From: Sphingopyxis sp. Root154
GTDB lineage: Bacteria > Pseudomonadota > Alphaproteobacteria > Sphingomonadales > Sphingomonadaceae
NCBI RefSeq assembly: GCF_001427105.1
Contig: NZ_LMGI01000003.1
Coordinates: 474,618-538,617, forward strand
DNA length: 64,000 nt
Reading direction: 5' to 3'
In this document: in pieces, positions 42,162 through 51,056 of the stretch
How the letters are laid out: every line of letters begins with the position of its first letter
Numbering within the stretch: position 1 is the first letter of the stretch
The notes under the pieces: generated by a model
Database searches by the model: none
Seen by the model: only the letters and a program-made list of their open reading frames with translations
What the model was told of the DNA's origin: nothing
Program-made: the position numbers and the translations under genes

Positions 42162-43567
42162 GCAAGGCGAAGACGATCCTGCTGGTCGAGGACGATCCCG
42201 CGATCGCAATGATCATTCGCGAGACATTGGTTGGCGAATGTGGCCGCTTCGTGTCGGTCGCCAGCATCGCCGAACGCAACGCCTGGCTCGCCGACAACCG
42301 GCCCGATCTCGTCATCACCGACGTCGTCCTGCCCGATGGCGATGGCATCGATTCACTGCGGGTCGACGCCCTTACACCGGTAATCGTATTGTCGGCGCAG
42401 AACACGCTCGATACCGCAGTGCGTGCGACGGGGATCGGTAGTTACGACTATCTGCCCAAGCCGTTCGATCTCGACGAACTGACGGCGAGCGTCCGCGCCG
42501 CGTTACAGCGAAAGGCGGAAACTGCGACAAGGGACACCGCGGTGGCGGCCGACAGCCACGGGCTTGTTGGCCGTGCCCCGGCGATGCAAGCGGTCTATCG
42601 CACGATCGCGCGGCTCGCTTCGAACGATTTGGCGGTGTTGATCCTCGGCGAATCAGGAACGGGCAAGGAGGTCGTGGCGCGCGCGATCCACGCAACCGGC
42701 CTGCGCCGCGGCGGACCGTTCGTGGCAATCAACATGGCCGCAATTCCGCGCGAGTTGATCGAAGCCGAGCTGTTCGGCCACGAAAAGGGCGCCTTTACCG
42801 GCGCACACAGCCGCAATGCCGGGCGCTTCGAACAGGCGGCGGGCGGCACGCTCTTCCTCGACGAGATCGGCGACATGCCGCTCGAGGCGCAGACGCGCCT
42901 GCTTCGGGTCCTGCAAAGCAATGAATATTCGACGGTTGGCGGCAACCAGGCGTTGCGCGCCGACGTCCGCGTCGTCGCCGCGACGCACCGCGACATGCGC
43001 ACCCTTGTCGCCGATGGCCGGTTTCGCGAGGATCTCTTCTATCGTCTCAACGTCATTCCCGTGACGCTGCCACCGCTGCGAGACCGGCGCAGCGACATCG
43101 GAGCGCTCGTCCGCCACTTTGTCGAGGCCGGGCGCAGCTCGGGGTTGCCCGATCGCCAATTCGCGCCCGCCGCGATGCAATGGCTCGAACGCTACGACTG
43201 GCCGGGCAATGTTCGGGAACTCGGCAATGTCGTCCAGCGGCTCGCTGTCTTGTCGCGCGACGTTGTCGTGACCGTCCGCGATGTCGAGACGGTGCTGCAC
43301 GAAAGTGGTGAGGGGGGCGGCGCGGTCGAGCCCGCCACCCTGATCGCCCGCGCGGTCGACGATTGGGCGCGCGAGCAAATGGCGGATACGGTGAGCGACG
43401 GCGATATTCACGAACGGCTCGAAGCGATCGTCGAGGCGGCGCTTTTTCGCCGCGTCTTGCGCGACGTCCGTGGCAACCAACTGGAGGCGGCGCGGCGCCT
43501 TGGTATCAACCGCAACACGCTACGCAAACGCCTCGGGCAGCTTGATATCGATCCAGCCCGGCCTTGA
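42158..43567 (+). CDS. ntrC: Nitrogen regulation response regulator NtrC (sigma-54 activator)
   Basis: This 469-residue protein has three domains: receiver (1-120; VEDDPAIAMI, TDVVLPDGDG with the phosphoacceptor Asp), AAA+ (about 145-370) and a C-terminal Fis-type helix-turn-helix (about 425-465; EAARRLGINRNTLRKRL). The AAA+ part has Walker A GESGTGKEVVA and an intact GAFTGA loop (EKGAFTGAHSR), so it should activate sigma-54 promoters. The ATG overlaps ntrB by ATGA. Confidence 0.97.
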   Translation: MSKAKTILLVEDDPAIAMIIRETLVGECGRFVSVASIAERNAWLADNRPDLVITDVVLPDGDGIDSLRVDALTPVIVLSAQNTLDTAVRATGIGSYDYLPKPFDLDELTASVRAALQRKAETATRDTAVAADSHGLVGRAPAMQAVYRTIARLASNDLAVLILGESGTGKEVVARAIHATGLRRGGPFVAINMAAIPRELIEAELFGHEKGAFTGAHSRNAGRFEQAAGGTLFLDEIGDMPLEAQTRLLRVLQSNEYSTVGGNQALRADVRVVAATHRDMRTLVADGRFREDLFYRLNVIPVTLPPLRDRRSDIGALVRHFVEAGRSSGLPDRQFAPAAMQWLERYDWPGNVRELGNVVQRLAVLSRDVVVTVRDVETVLHESGEGGGAVEPATLIARAVDDWAREQMADTVSDGDIHERLEAIVEAALFRRVLRDVRGNQLEAARRLGINRNTLRKRLGQLDIDPARP

Positions 43568-43660
43568 TTGGCAAGGATAAGCACGGAATCGGGGCAATTA
43601 GGCGACACTCGCGTAGATTGTGTGTTTTCTATGCAACAGGATTGTCGTAGCGTAGCAATA

Positions 43661-45952
43661 ATGGCGCAATCCCCCTCTCTGGCTCTCGATATGGATTCGG
43701 ACGGCCAGGAAGTGCGTTCGGGCTTCTGGCGTTTTGCGGCCCCGGAATATTATACGCTCGCCATCATCATCAGCGTCGCCATTGCGACCTATATCTTCGT
43801 GACCGGCGATGCGCAGAGCGAGCGCCTGCTGACGCCGGCGCTGGTGGCTGCGATCATGGTCGTCAATCTCGTGCCGGCCATGGCGCTGATTGTGCTCATC
43901 GGCAGCCGCGTTGCGCGCGCACGGGCCGTGCGGTCGATGGCCGGCGGCAACGGCCGTCTCCACGTCCGCCTCGTCGCGCTCTTTTCGCTGATCGCGGCGG
44001 CGCCGACCCTGCTCGTCGTGATCTTCGCCTCACTGCTTTTCCAATTCGGCGTCGATTTCTGGTTTTCGGATCGCTCGCGCGGCATGTTCGAAAATGCCGC
44101 CAATCTTGCCGAAGGCTATTATCAGGAAAATCAGCGTCAGGTCGGGGCGAACACCTATGCAATGGCGACCGACCTCGGCAAGCAATTGAGCCTGGTTCCG
44201 ATCGATACTCCGGCTTTCAGCAACTATTATCTGCAACAGGTCGTGGTGCGCAGCCTGAATGAATCGGCGATCATCGAGATTGGCAAGGATGGCGTCGCGC
44301 GCACCGCGACGGCGATCAATCCTGACGACAGAGCGGCCGAAAGCCGCCTCGGTTTGGAAATGGTCGGCCGCCTCGACGCGGGCGAGGATGTTGTCGTGGT
44401 TCGTCAGGCAAACCGGATCGAAGCTGCTGCGCGCCTGCCCGGCACCCGCCGCGCCTATGTCTATGCCTCACGCGATACCAATGTCCCGGGCTTCCAGCAG
44501 TCGGCGCGCGCGAGTGCTGTACTCGCGGACTATAACAACCTGTTCGAAAGGTCGCAGCAGCTTCAGCTGCAATTCAACGGCGCCCTCTATCTTGGCTCGC
44601 TGCTGCTTCTGGCGCTTGCCGTCATCGCGGCGATCGTGGTTGCGGACCGTATCGTCCGCCCGCTCGGCACGCTCATCGGTGCGACGCGCACCGCTGCCGG
44701 CGGCGATCTGTCGGTTCGGGTTACCCCGCCGGCGCGCGACGATGAAATCGCGGTCCTGACGCGCGCGTTCAATCGGATGACCGAGCAGTTGCAGGGCCAA
44801 ACCGGCGCTCTCGTCAGTGTGAACGAGCAACTCGAAGCCCGGCGCAGCTTTATCGAGGCGGTGCTGAGCGGTGTGTCGTCGGCGGTCGTCTCGGTCGATG
44901 CCGATCGCCGCATTCTGCTCGCCAATGCTGCGGCCGAGCGTTTGATTTGCCAGTCGGCCGAATGCCTGACGGGGCAGCCTCTCGACGATGTCGCGCCCGA
45001 ACTGGCGCGCCTGCTGATCAGCGAAGAGCGCGAGGCGATCGTTCAGCTCTCGCGCAAGGATGCCGAGCCCGCGACGCTCGCGGCGAAAGCGGTGGCGCAG
45101 GGCGACGGCTTCGTCCTGAGTTTCGAAGATATTACCCAGCAATTGCTCGATCAGCGCCGGGCGGCTTGGTCCGACGTGGCGCGGCGCATCGCGCACGAGA
45201 TCAAGAACCCGCTCACGCCGATCCAGCTCGCGGCCGAGCGCCTTCAGCGGCGGTTTGGCGACAAGGTTGAGGGCGATGGTGCCACCTTCCGCAAGCTCAC
45301 CGATACGGTGATCCGGCAGGTGCACGACATGCGTCGCATGGTCGACGAATTTTCCAGCTTCGCCCGGATGCCGAAACCGACCTTCGGAGTCGAGGATGTC
45401 CGCGATATCCTGCGCCAGACGGTGTTCCTGTTCGAAGTCGCAAAGCCCGACATCGCATTCGCAGTCAAAACGCCCGCCGAGATAGAGCCGCTTGTATGCG
45501 ACCGTCGCCTGTTGTCGCAGGCCATGACGAATATTGTCAAAAATGCTGTCGAAGCGATTGAAGAAAAATATAAAAGTTCAGATTTGACTGTCACCGGACA
45601 TGTCGCTGCCGAACTTTTTGCCGGTGCAGAAGGCGAGATCGTCATTCGCGTCTCCGACGACGGCATCGGGCTTCCGGAGGCGCGCGATGCCATTGCCGAG
45701 CCCTACATGACCACGCGTCAGGGCGGGACGGGCCTCGGGCTCGCGATCGTCAAGAAGATCGTCGAGCAACATTATGGCGAACTTGAATTTTCAGACAATC
45801 CGGCGGGGCAGGGGACGTGCGTCACCCTGACGCTCCATCCCGACCGGCTAAGGCCATTGGCCGGCAAGGGCGGGGAACAAGGCATGGGGCATAGTGAATC
45901 GGTTCCCGGACGCATCCGGAACCGGCAGGACAGAGAAGATCATGGCGCTTGA
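43661..45952 (+). CDS. ntrY: Membrane sensor kinase NtrY
   Basis: This encodes 763 residues from ATG 43661; in-frame ATG 43631 and TTG 43568 are alternatives, none with a strong ribosome-binding site. It has N-terminal transmembrane helices (about 35-55, 60-90, 105-130 and 305-330), a periplasmic region between them, a HAMP domain (RIVRPLGTLIGATRTAAGGD), a PAS domain (SSAVVSVDADRRILLAN), the H-box HEIKNPLTPIQLAAERLQRR with His512, and HATPase motifs (NIVKNAVEAIEE, SDDGIGLPEA, GGTGLGLAIVKKIVEQHYG). It pairs with NtrX. Its 3' end overlaps ntrX by 11 bases. Confidence 0.95.
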   Translation: MAQSPSLALDMDSDGQEVRSGFWRFAAPEYYTLAIIISVAIATYIFVTGDAQSERLLTPALVAAIMVVNLVPAMALIVLIGSRVARARAVRSMAGGNGRLHVRLVALFSLIAAAPTLLVVIFASLLFQFGVDFWFSDRSRGMFENAANLAEGYYQENQRQVGANTYAMATDLGKQLSLVPIDTPAFSNYYLQQVVVRSLNESAIIEIGKDGVARTATAINPDDRAAESRLGLEMVGRLDAGEDVVVVRQANRIEAAARLPGTRRAYVYASRDTNVPGFQQSARASAVLADYNNLFERSQQLQLQFNGALYLGSLLLLALAVIAAIVVADRIVRPLGTLIGATRTAAGGDLSVRVTPPARDDEIAVLTRAFNRMTEQLQGQTGALVSVNEQLEARRSFIEAVLSGVSSAVVSVDADRRILLANAAAERLICQSAECLTGQPLDDVAPELARLLISEEREAIVQLSRKDAEPATLAAKAVAQGDGFVLSFEDITQQLLDQRRAAWSDVARRIAHEIKNPLTPIQLAAERLQRRFGDKVEGDGATFRKLTDTVIRQVHDMRRMVDEFSSFARMPKPTFGVEDVRDILRQTVFLFEVAKPDIAFAVKTPAEIEPLVCDRRLLSQAMTNIVKNAVEAIEEKYKSSDLTVTGHVAAELFAGAEGEIVIRVSDDGIGLPEARDAIAEPYMTTRQGGTGLGLAIVKKIVEQHYGELEFSDNPAGQGTCVTLTLHPDRLRPLAGKGGEQGMGHSESVPGRIRNRQDREDHGA

Positions 45953-47321
45953 TATTCTGATCGTCGACGACGAACGCGACATTTGCGACCTCGTCGCCGG
46001 CGTCATGGAAGACGAAGGTTATGAGGCGCGCACCGCGTCGGATAGCGACTCCGCGCTTGAGGCGATCCGCCAGCGACGGCCATCGCTCGCGCTGATCGAC
46101 GTATGGTTGCAGGGGTCGCGGCTCGACGGGTTGGGGCTGGTCGAGGCGATCAAGGCTTTCGACCCCACGCTGCCGATCATCGTCATTTCGGGCCATGGCG
46201 GTCTCGACACCGCAGTCGCGGCGATCCGCCGCGGCGCGTTCGATTTCATCGAAAAGCCGTTCGAAGCCTCGCGTCTGCTCCATCTTGTCGCGCGCGCGAC
46301 CGAAAACGAGCGGCTGAAGTTCGAATATGAGCAACTGCGGGAGAAGGCGGGGCCGTCGGACGAACTGACCGGCACCAGCGCCGCGATCAACAATGTTCGC
46401 GCGACGCTGAAGCGCGTGGCGGGGACGGGAAGCCGGGTGCTGATTACAGGCGCGCCCGGCGTCGGCAAAGAGGTGGCCGCGCGCGTGTTGCATGGATGGA
46501 GCGGCAGGCAGACGGCGCCTTTCCGTGTTATTTCTTCAGCGCGAATGGACCCTGAAACGGTCGAGACCGAATTGTTCGGGTCCGAGGCCGAAGACGGATC
46601 GATCCGGGTCGGGCTGCTCGAACAGGCGCATGGTGGCACCTTGTTCCTCGACGAGGTGGCAGACATGCCGCTGACCACACAGGGCAAGATCTTGCGCGTC
46701 CTGACCGATCAGAGCTTCACTCGCGTCGGCGGCCGCACGATGATCCGCGTCGATGTCCGCATCATTTCGGGGTCGGCGCGCGACCTGATGACCGAAATTG
46801 CCGAAAGCCGCTTTCGCGAGGATCTCTATTACCGGCTGAACGTGGTGCCGGTGCATATCCCGCCGCTGCGCGAGCGGCGCGACGACATTGCCAGCCTCTG
46901 CGACCATTATATCCGCCGTTATGCCGCCGACCGCCGCGTCGCGCCGCCCGAAATCAGTTCCGAGGCGATGGCGGCGCTCCAGGCGCATGAGTGGCCGGGC
47001 AATGTTCGCGAATTGCGTAACGTGATCGAACGCGTGATGATTTTGGCACCGAGCGACCGCCTCGCGCGGATCGACGCCGATATGCTGCCGTCCGAACTGG
47101 TGCGCGGCGGGACTGACATCCTGCCCAATTCGGAATCGATCACCGCAATCCCGCTCAAGGAAGCGCGCGAGAATTTCGAGCGCGAATATCTGCGCATCCA
47201 AATCAACCGCTTTTCGGGCAATATATCGCGCACCGCGACCTTCATCGGCATGGAGCGCTCGGCACTGCACCGCAAACTGAAACTTTTGGGGCTTACCGAG
47301 AGTTCGGACGGCGAGGGATAG
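45942..47321 (+). CDS. ntrX: Response regulator NtrX lacking the GAFTGA loop
   Basis: This is a 459-residue NtrC-family regulator: receiver domain ([24 protein letters not shown]), AAA+ domain with Walker [14 protein letters not shown] and [11 protein letters not shown], and a Fis-type DNA-binding end ([20 protein letters not shown]). Where NtrC has GAFTGA, this protein reads [20 protein letters not shown], so the sigma-54 contact loop is absent; it probably regulates sigma-70-type promoters or acts as a repressor. The ATG at 45942 lies inside the end of ntrY. Confidence 0.95.
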   Translation: MALDILIVDDERDICDLVAGVMEDEGYEARTASDSDSALEAIRQRRPSLALIDVWLQGSRLDGLGLVEAIKAFDPTLPIIVISGHGGLDTAVAAIRRGAFDFIEKPFEASRLLHLVARATENERLKFEYEQLREKAGPSDELTGTSAAINNVRATLKRVAGTGSRVLITGAPGVGKEVAARVLHGWSGRQTAPFRVISSARMDPETVETELFGSEAEDGSIRVGLLEQAHGGTLFLDEVADMPLTTQGKILRVLTDQSFTRVGGRTMIRVDVRIISGSARDLMTEIAESRFREDLYYRLNVVPVHIPPLRERRDDIASLCDHYIRRYAADRRVAPPEISSEAMAALQAHEWPGNVRELRNVIERVMILAPSDRLARIDADMLPSELVRGGTDILPNSESITAIPLKEARENFEREYLRIQINRFSGNISRTATFIGMERSALHRKLKLLGLTESSDGEG

Positions 47322-47439
47322 CGGCTTTGCGCTAGACCTTGCGCGTCCTTTGCCGCATATTGTGTCTGCAAAGAAGGTCTTGAAAGCCGGAAAACCGGCG
47401 CCGTACCCGCGGTTTAACCGCCAAAAACAGGAGGCAAAT

Positions 47440-47940
47440 GTGTCCGATAAAAATCAGAATCTCCAGGATATTTTCCTCAACGCCCTCCGCAAGAGCAAAA
47501 CCCCGGTGACCATGTTCCTGGTCAAGGGTGTGAAGCTGCAGGGCATCATCACCTGGTTCGACAACTTCTCGCTGCTGCTCCGCCGTGATGGTCAGTCGCA
47601 GCTTGTGTACAAGCACGCGATCTCGACGGTGATGCCGTCGCACGATTTCGACCTGTCGCTGCTCGGCGACAATCTGCGCGATGCGCCGGCGAGCAAGGGC
47701 AAAGCGTTGCAAGACGTGTTCCTGAACGCGGTACGCAAGTCGGACGAGTCGGTGACGATGTTCCTTGTCAACGGAGTGATGCTGCAAGGCGATATTGTCG
47801 CGTTCGACCTGTTCTGCATGCTGCTTGAGCGCGAGCGCCAGGTGCAGCTTGTCTACAAGCACGCGATTTCCACCGTTCAGCCGAACGGTCCGATCAACCT
47901 GACCGACAGCGAGCCGGACGCAGAAGCGGACAACGCCTGA
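47440..47940 (+). CDS. hfq: Tandem (double-domain) Hfq
   Basis: This encodes 166 residues from GTG 47440, which has AGGAGG six bases upstream; an ATG at 47350 adds an unrelated 30-residue lead. Two complete Sm/Hfq domains occupy residues 6-67 and 88-149, joined by a 20-residue linker. Both keep the LQD motif (Gln9 and Gln91), the Sm1 FL-V-G-LQG strand, FD-F, and the Sm2 VYKHAISTV. Differences: domain 1 has Lys32 where domain 2 has Met114 (distal face), and the rim arginine patch is RKSK in domain 1 but RKSD in domain 2. A normal Hfq is one domain forming a hexamer; three copies of this protein would give a pseudo-hexamer with alternating faces. The tail is acidic. Confidence 0.96.
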   Translation: MSDKNQNLQDIFLNALRKSKTPVTMFLVKGVKLQGIITWFDNFSLLLRRDGQSQLVYKHAISTVMPSHDFDLSLLGDNLRDAPASKGKALQDVFLNAVRKSDESVTMFLVNGVMLQGDIVAFDLFCMLLERERQVQLVYKHAISTVQPNGPINLTDSEPDAEADNA

Positions 47941-47999
47941 TCGACCCGATAATCGACAATGAAGACGAGGTAACGCGCGGCGCCGCCGCGCTTATCGTC

Positions 48000-49289
48000 G
48001 TGCCCGAATGGCATAGCCAGCGGCTCGCACGCGACATCGACGCGCGCGCCGAGGAGGCGAGAGGACTTGCGCTGGCAATCGGGCTTGATGTCGTCGCGGT
48101 GCATACGCTCCGGCTGCGCCAGACGCGCGCCGCGACTTTGCTTGGCGTCGGACAGATCGACGCGATCACGCCCGATATCGCGGCAAAGAATGTGCAACTC
48201 GTCGTCGTCGATGCGGCGCTCAGCCCGATCCAGCAGCGTAACCTCGAAACCGCATTCGGCACGAAGGTGATCGACCGCACCGGCCTGATCCTCGAAATCT
48301 TCGGCGAGCGCGCCGCGACCGCCGAGGGACGGCTGCAGGTCGAGCTCGCGCATCTCGATTATCAGGCGGGGCGACTGGTGCGTAGCTGGACCCACCTCGA
48401 ACGTCAGCGCGGTGGCTTCGGCTTCCTTGGTGGCCCGGGCGAAACGCAGATCGAGGCCGACCGGCGGATGATCCGCAACCGCATGGCGCGTATCCGGCGC
48501 AGCCTTGAGGATGCCCGACGCACGCGCCAGCTGCAGCGGTCGAAACGGCAGCGCGCGCCTTGGCCTGTGGTCGCGCTCGTTGGCTATACCAACGCTGGAA
48601 AATCGACGTTCTTCAATCGGTTGACCGGAAGTGACGTCATGGCGGAAGACATGCTTTTCGCGACGCTCGACCCGACGATGCGCGAAATCCGGCTGCCCGG
48701 CATCGACAAGGCGATCCTGTCAGACACGGTGGGTTTTGTGTCCGACCTGCCGACCGAACTCGTCGCGGCGTTCCGCGCGACGCTGGAGGAAGTCACCACC
48801 GCAGACCTGATCGTCCATGTCCGCGACATCGTCCATCCCGACAGCGACGCGCAATATGACGACGTGCGCGCCATCCTGAACTCGCTCGGCGTCAATGGGC
48901 CGCAAGACGGCGGGGAGGGTGATGCACCACCGGTGATCCAGCAGATTGAAATCTGGAACAAGATCGACACCGCCGATAGCGACCGCCGGGCGGACATTGA
49001 AGAAATGGCGGCGCGGCGTCCCGACGTCGCAGTGATCTCGGCCGTAACGGGCGAGGGTGTCGAAGCCGCGCGGACCCTTATGGCGTCACAATTGACCGCG
49101 CTGCATAAGATACAGCGTGTCTATCTGTCTTATAGCCAGGGTGAAGCGGCGGCGTGGCTTCATGCCCGCGGCGAAGTGCTCGCCGACGAGCCCGAAGCCG
49201 AAGGCCATGTGCTGACGGTGCGGCTCGATCCCGCCGACAGCGCGCGGTTCGAGCGGCTCTGGCCGGCTACGGACGTTCCGACGCCTTAA
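48000..49289 (+). CDS. hflX: GTPase HflX
   Basis: This is a GTPase of the Obg-HflX superfamily that binds and splits stalled ribosomes. Motifs: N-terminal HflX domain (GVGQIDAIT, DAALSPIQQRNLE, DRTGLILEIF), the glycine-rich linker QRGGFGFLGGPGETQIEADRR region, G1 GYTNAGKST, G3 DTVGF and G4 NKID. The GTG at 48000 gives 429 residues, but the frame is open upstream and encodes TRGAAALIVVPEW-like sequence expected of the family N-terminus. The only initiator-like codon there is CTG at 47937, in a CTGA overlap with the hfq stop, giving 450 residues. The 3' end overlaps mazG by 23 bases. Confidence 0.94.
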   Translation: MPEWHSQRLARDIDARAEEARGLALAIGLDVVAVHTLRLRQTRAATLLGVGQIDAITPDIAAKNVQLVVVDAALSPIQQRNLETAFGTKVIDRTGLILEIFGERAATAEGRLQVELAHLDYQAGRLVRSWTHLERQRGGFGFLGGPGETQIEADRRMIRNRMARIRRSLEDARRTRQLQRSKRQRAPWPVVALVGYTNAGKSTFFNRLTGSDVMAEDMLFATLDPTMREIRLPGIDKAILSDTVGFVSDLPTELVAAFRATLEEVTTADLIVHVRDIVHPDSDAQYDDVRAILNSLGVNGPQDGGEGDAPPVIQQIEIWNKIDTADSDRRADIEEMAARRPDVAVISAVTGEGVEAARTLMASQLTALHKIQRVYLSYSQGEAAAWLHARGEVLADEPEAEGHVLTVRLDPADSARFERLWPATDVPTP

Positions 49290-50040
49290 CCGCCAGCCAG
49301 TGGCTTTCCTGCGTGTCGAGCGGCAGGCCCGACAGGCTGCCGCCGGCGCGATCTTCCATGGCAGCAAAACGCCGCGCGAATTTGGCATTGGCATCGCGCA
49401 AGGCGCTTTCGGCATCAACGCCAAGGTGGCGCGCATAATTGACCACCGCTAACAGCAAGTCGCCGACCTCTTCGTGGCGTTCGGCATCGGTCGCTGCAGC
49501 CGCGACCTCGGCAAGTTCCTCGGCAATCTTGTCGCGCGGGCCATCGGTGTCGGGCCAGTCGAAACCGACGCGTGCGGCTCGGCCTTGCAGCTTTTGCGCG
49601 CGAAGCAGCGCGGGCAACGACAGCGCTACACCGGCAAGCGCGCTAACCGGGCCATCGGCGGTGCGCTCGGCCGCCTTGATCTGCTCCCATTGCTGCCGGA
49701 CATCGCCGATCTTGCTGCCGCCGAAGATATGCGGATGGCGGCGTTCCATCTTGTCGCTGATGGCGTTAGCGACATCGTTGAAACCGAACAGGCCGTCATC
49801 GGTCGCAATCTGGCTGTGAAAAACGACCTGGAGCAGCAGGTCACCAAGCTCGTCGCAGATAGCCACGGGATCGCCGCCGGCAATGGCGTCGGCGACCTCA
49901 TAGGCTTCTTCGATCGTGTAAGGCGCGATGGTCGAGAAATCCTGCGCCAAATCCCATTCGCAGCCGCCATCGGGATTGCGCAACTGGCGCATGATGGCGA
50001 GCAGGCGGTCGATGGGGGATTGGGCTGCCGTCTCGGTCAT
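49267..50040 (-). CDS. mazG: Nucleoside triphosphate pyrophosphohydrolase MazG
   Basis: This 257-residue protein has two MazG modules. The first contains GGCEWDLAQDF, then the metal motif region EEAYEVADAI and DELGDLLLQVVFHS; the second has the shorter EELAEVAAA and EEVGDLLLAVVNYARH motifs. It hydrolyses NTPs to NMPs, lowering ppGpp or clearing aberrant nucleotides. It is convergent with hflX, overlapping by 23 bases. An AT-rich palindrome lies just upstream of its start. Confidence 0.94.
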   Translation of the reverse strand: MTETAAQSPIDRLLAIMRQLRNPDGGCEWDLAQDFSTIAPYTIEEAYEVADAIAGGDPVAICDELGDLLLQVVFHSQIATDDGLFGFNDVANAISDKMERRHPHIFGGSKIGDVRQQWEQIKAAERTADGPVSALAGVALSLPALLRAQKLQGRAARVGFDWPDTDGPRDKIAEELAEVAAAATDAERHEEVGDLLLAVVNYARHLGVDAESALRDANAKFARRFAAMEDRAGGSLSGLPLDTQESHWLAVKASERP

Positions 50041-50051
50041 ATGATTATCCG

Positions 50052-50065
50052 ATAATATATATTAT
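50052..50065. promoter_or_regulatory. AT-only palindrome upstream of mazG
   Basis: ATAATATATATTAT is a perfect 14-base palindrome 12 bases before the mazG start codon, in a strongly AT-rich patch of an otherwise GC-rich window. It may be the -10 region of the mazG promoter, an operator, or both. Confidence 0.35.
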
Positions 50066-50105
50066 GTTAAACGGTAGAGCGTAGGAGAAGAGGTAAGGCC
50101 CTTCA

Positions 50106-50282
50106 CTACGTCACCGCCTGCCAGGTACGGATGACGAGGAATACGAGCCCAAAGATCGCCACCCACGCCAGCGTCATCTTGAGCCAGTCCGCCATCGGCA
50201 AGCGTCGTGCCAGCAATGAACTCAGGACCAATGTGAACGCGCCTGCGAACCACAGGATCTGAATCGTCGTGTCGCCACTCAT
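50106..50282 (-). CDS. Small membrane protein (58 aa) downstream of the MBL hydrolase
   Basis: This 58-codon ORF encodes MSGDTTIQILWFAGAF and onward, with two hydrophobic helices (about residues 7-24 and 36-52) separated by a short basic loop containing ARRLPM. Its ATG overlaps the stop of the metallo-beta-lactamase-fold gene (ATGA at 50282-50279), a strong sign of coupled translation. I do not recognise the family. It resembles an integral inner-membrane protein. Confidence 0.75.
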   Translation of the reverse strand: MSGDTTIQILWFAGAFTLVLSSLLARRLPMADWLKMTLAWVAIFGLVFLVIRTWQAVT

Positions 50283-51043
50283 AGCTGCACCTCCAACCCG
50301 TCATATCCGGGTTCGACACCCGGCGGCAATTCGGCCGCAAGGTCGTCATAATCCATCGTGTTGTCCATATGCGTGATGATTGCGCGCGGATTGCCGACCT
50401 TGGCAAGGCCTTCGAGCGTCATTGCCAGATGGGGATGCGTCGGATGCGGATAACGGCGCAGCGCGTCGATCACAAACAGGTCGACGCCTTGGAAGAAGTC
50501 GACCATTTCGTCAGTAAACTTAGAAAAATCAGTCGCATAGGCAATTTTGTGCGCACCGTCGCTGAAGATCAGTCCGGATGCCTTGATCGGCCCGTGTGGC
50601 ATTTCGATCGCCGACACTTCAATCGGCCCGATCGACTGATGATCTTGCAGGTCGATTGGATCAACCGACGCCGGATAGCCGGCATTGCCCGCGAAGGCAT
50701 AAGTAAAGCGCCATTTGAGAATATCGAGCACGTGATCGCGCGCATAGACGGGCACAGCGGACCGGCGCAGGTGCATGACCTGGCGCAGATCGTCGAGACC
50801 ATGGGTATGGTCCGCATGTTCGTGAGTCCAGATGACGGCATCGATCTCGCCGACGCCTGCATCGAGCAACTGCAACCGCATATCGGGGCTAGTGTCGACG
50901 AGGATGCGAAAGCCGCCGAGCGACACCATGATCGACGCCCGGCTGCGCAGGTTGCGTGGATTGTCGGGATCGCACTGGCCCCAGTCGTTGCCGATCCGCG
51001 GAACACCCGATGATGTCCCGCAGCCGAGGATTCTCAACCTCAT
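50279..51043 (-). CDS. MBL-fold metallohydrolase (PhnP-like)
   Basis: This encodes 254 residues from ATG 51043. It starts MRLRILGCGTSSGVPRIG, typical of the PhnP/phosphodiesterase-like branch of the metallo-beta-lactamase fold. The dinuclear metal motif is WTHEHADHTHG, with further ligands in YATDFSKF (Asp) and the C-terminal ITHMDNTMDY (His). It starts 13 bases after tatD-like and is probably co-transcribed with it. The substrate is likely a cyclic phosphate or phosphodiester but is not defined here. Confidence 0.9.
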   Translation of the reverse strand: MRLRILGCGTSSGVPRIGNDWGQCDPDNPRNLRSRASIMVSLGGFRILVDTSPDMRLQLLDAGVGEIDAVIWTHEHADHTHGLDDLRQVMHLRRSAVPVYARDHVLDILKWRFTYAFAGNAGYPASVDPIDLQDHQSIGPIEVSAIEMPHGPIKASGLIFSDGAHKIAYATDFSKFTDEMVDFFQGVDLFVIDALRRYPHPTHPHLAMTLEGLAKVGNPRAIITHMDNTMDYDDLAAELPPGVEPGYDGLEVQL

Positions 51044-51056
51044 GATGCGTGGAACG

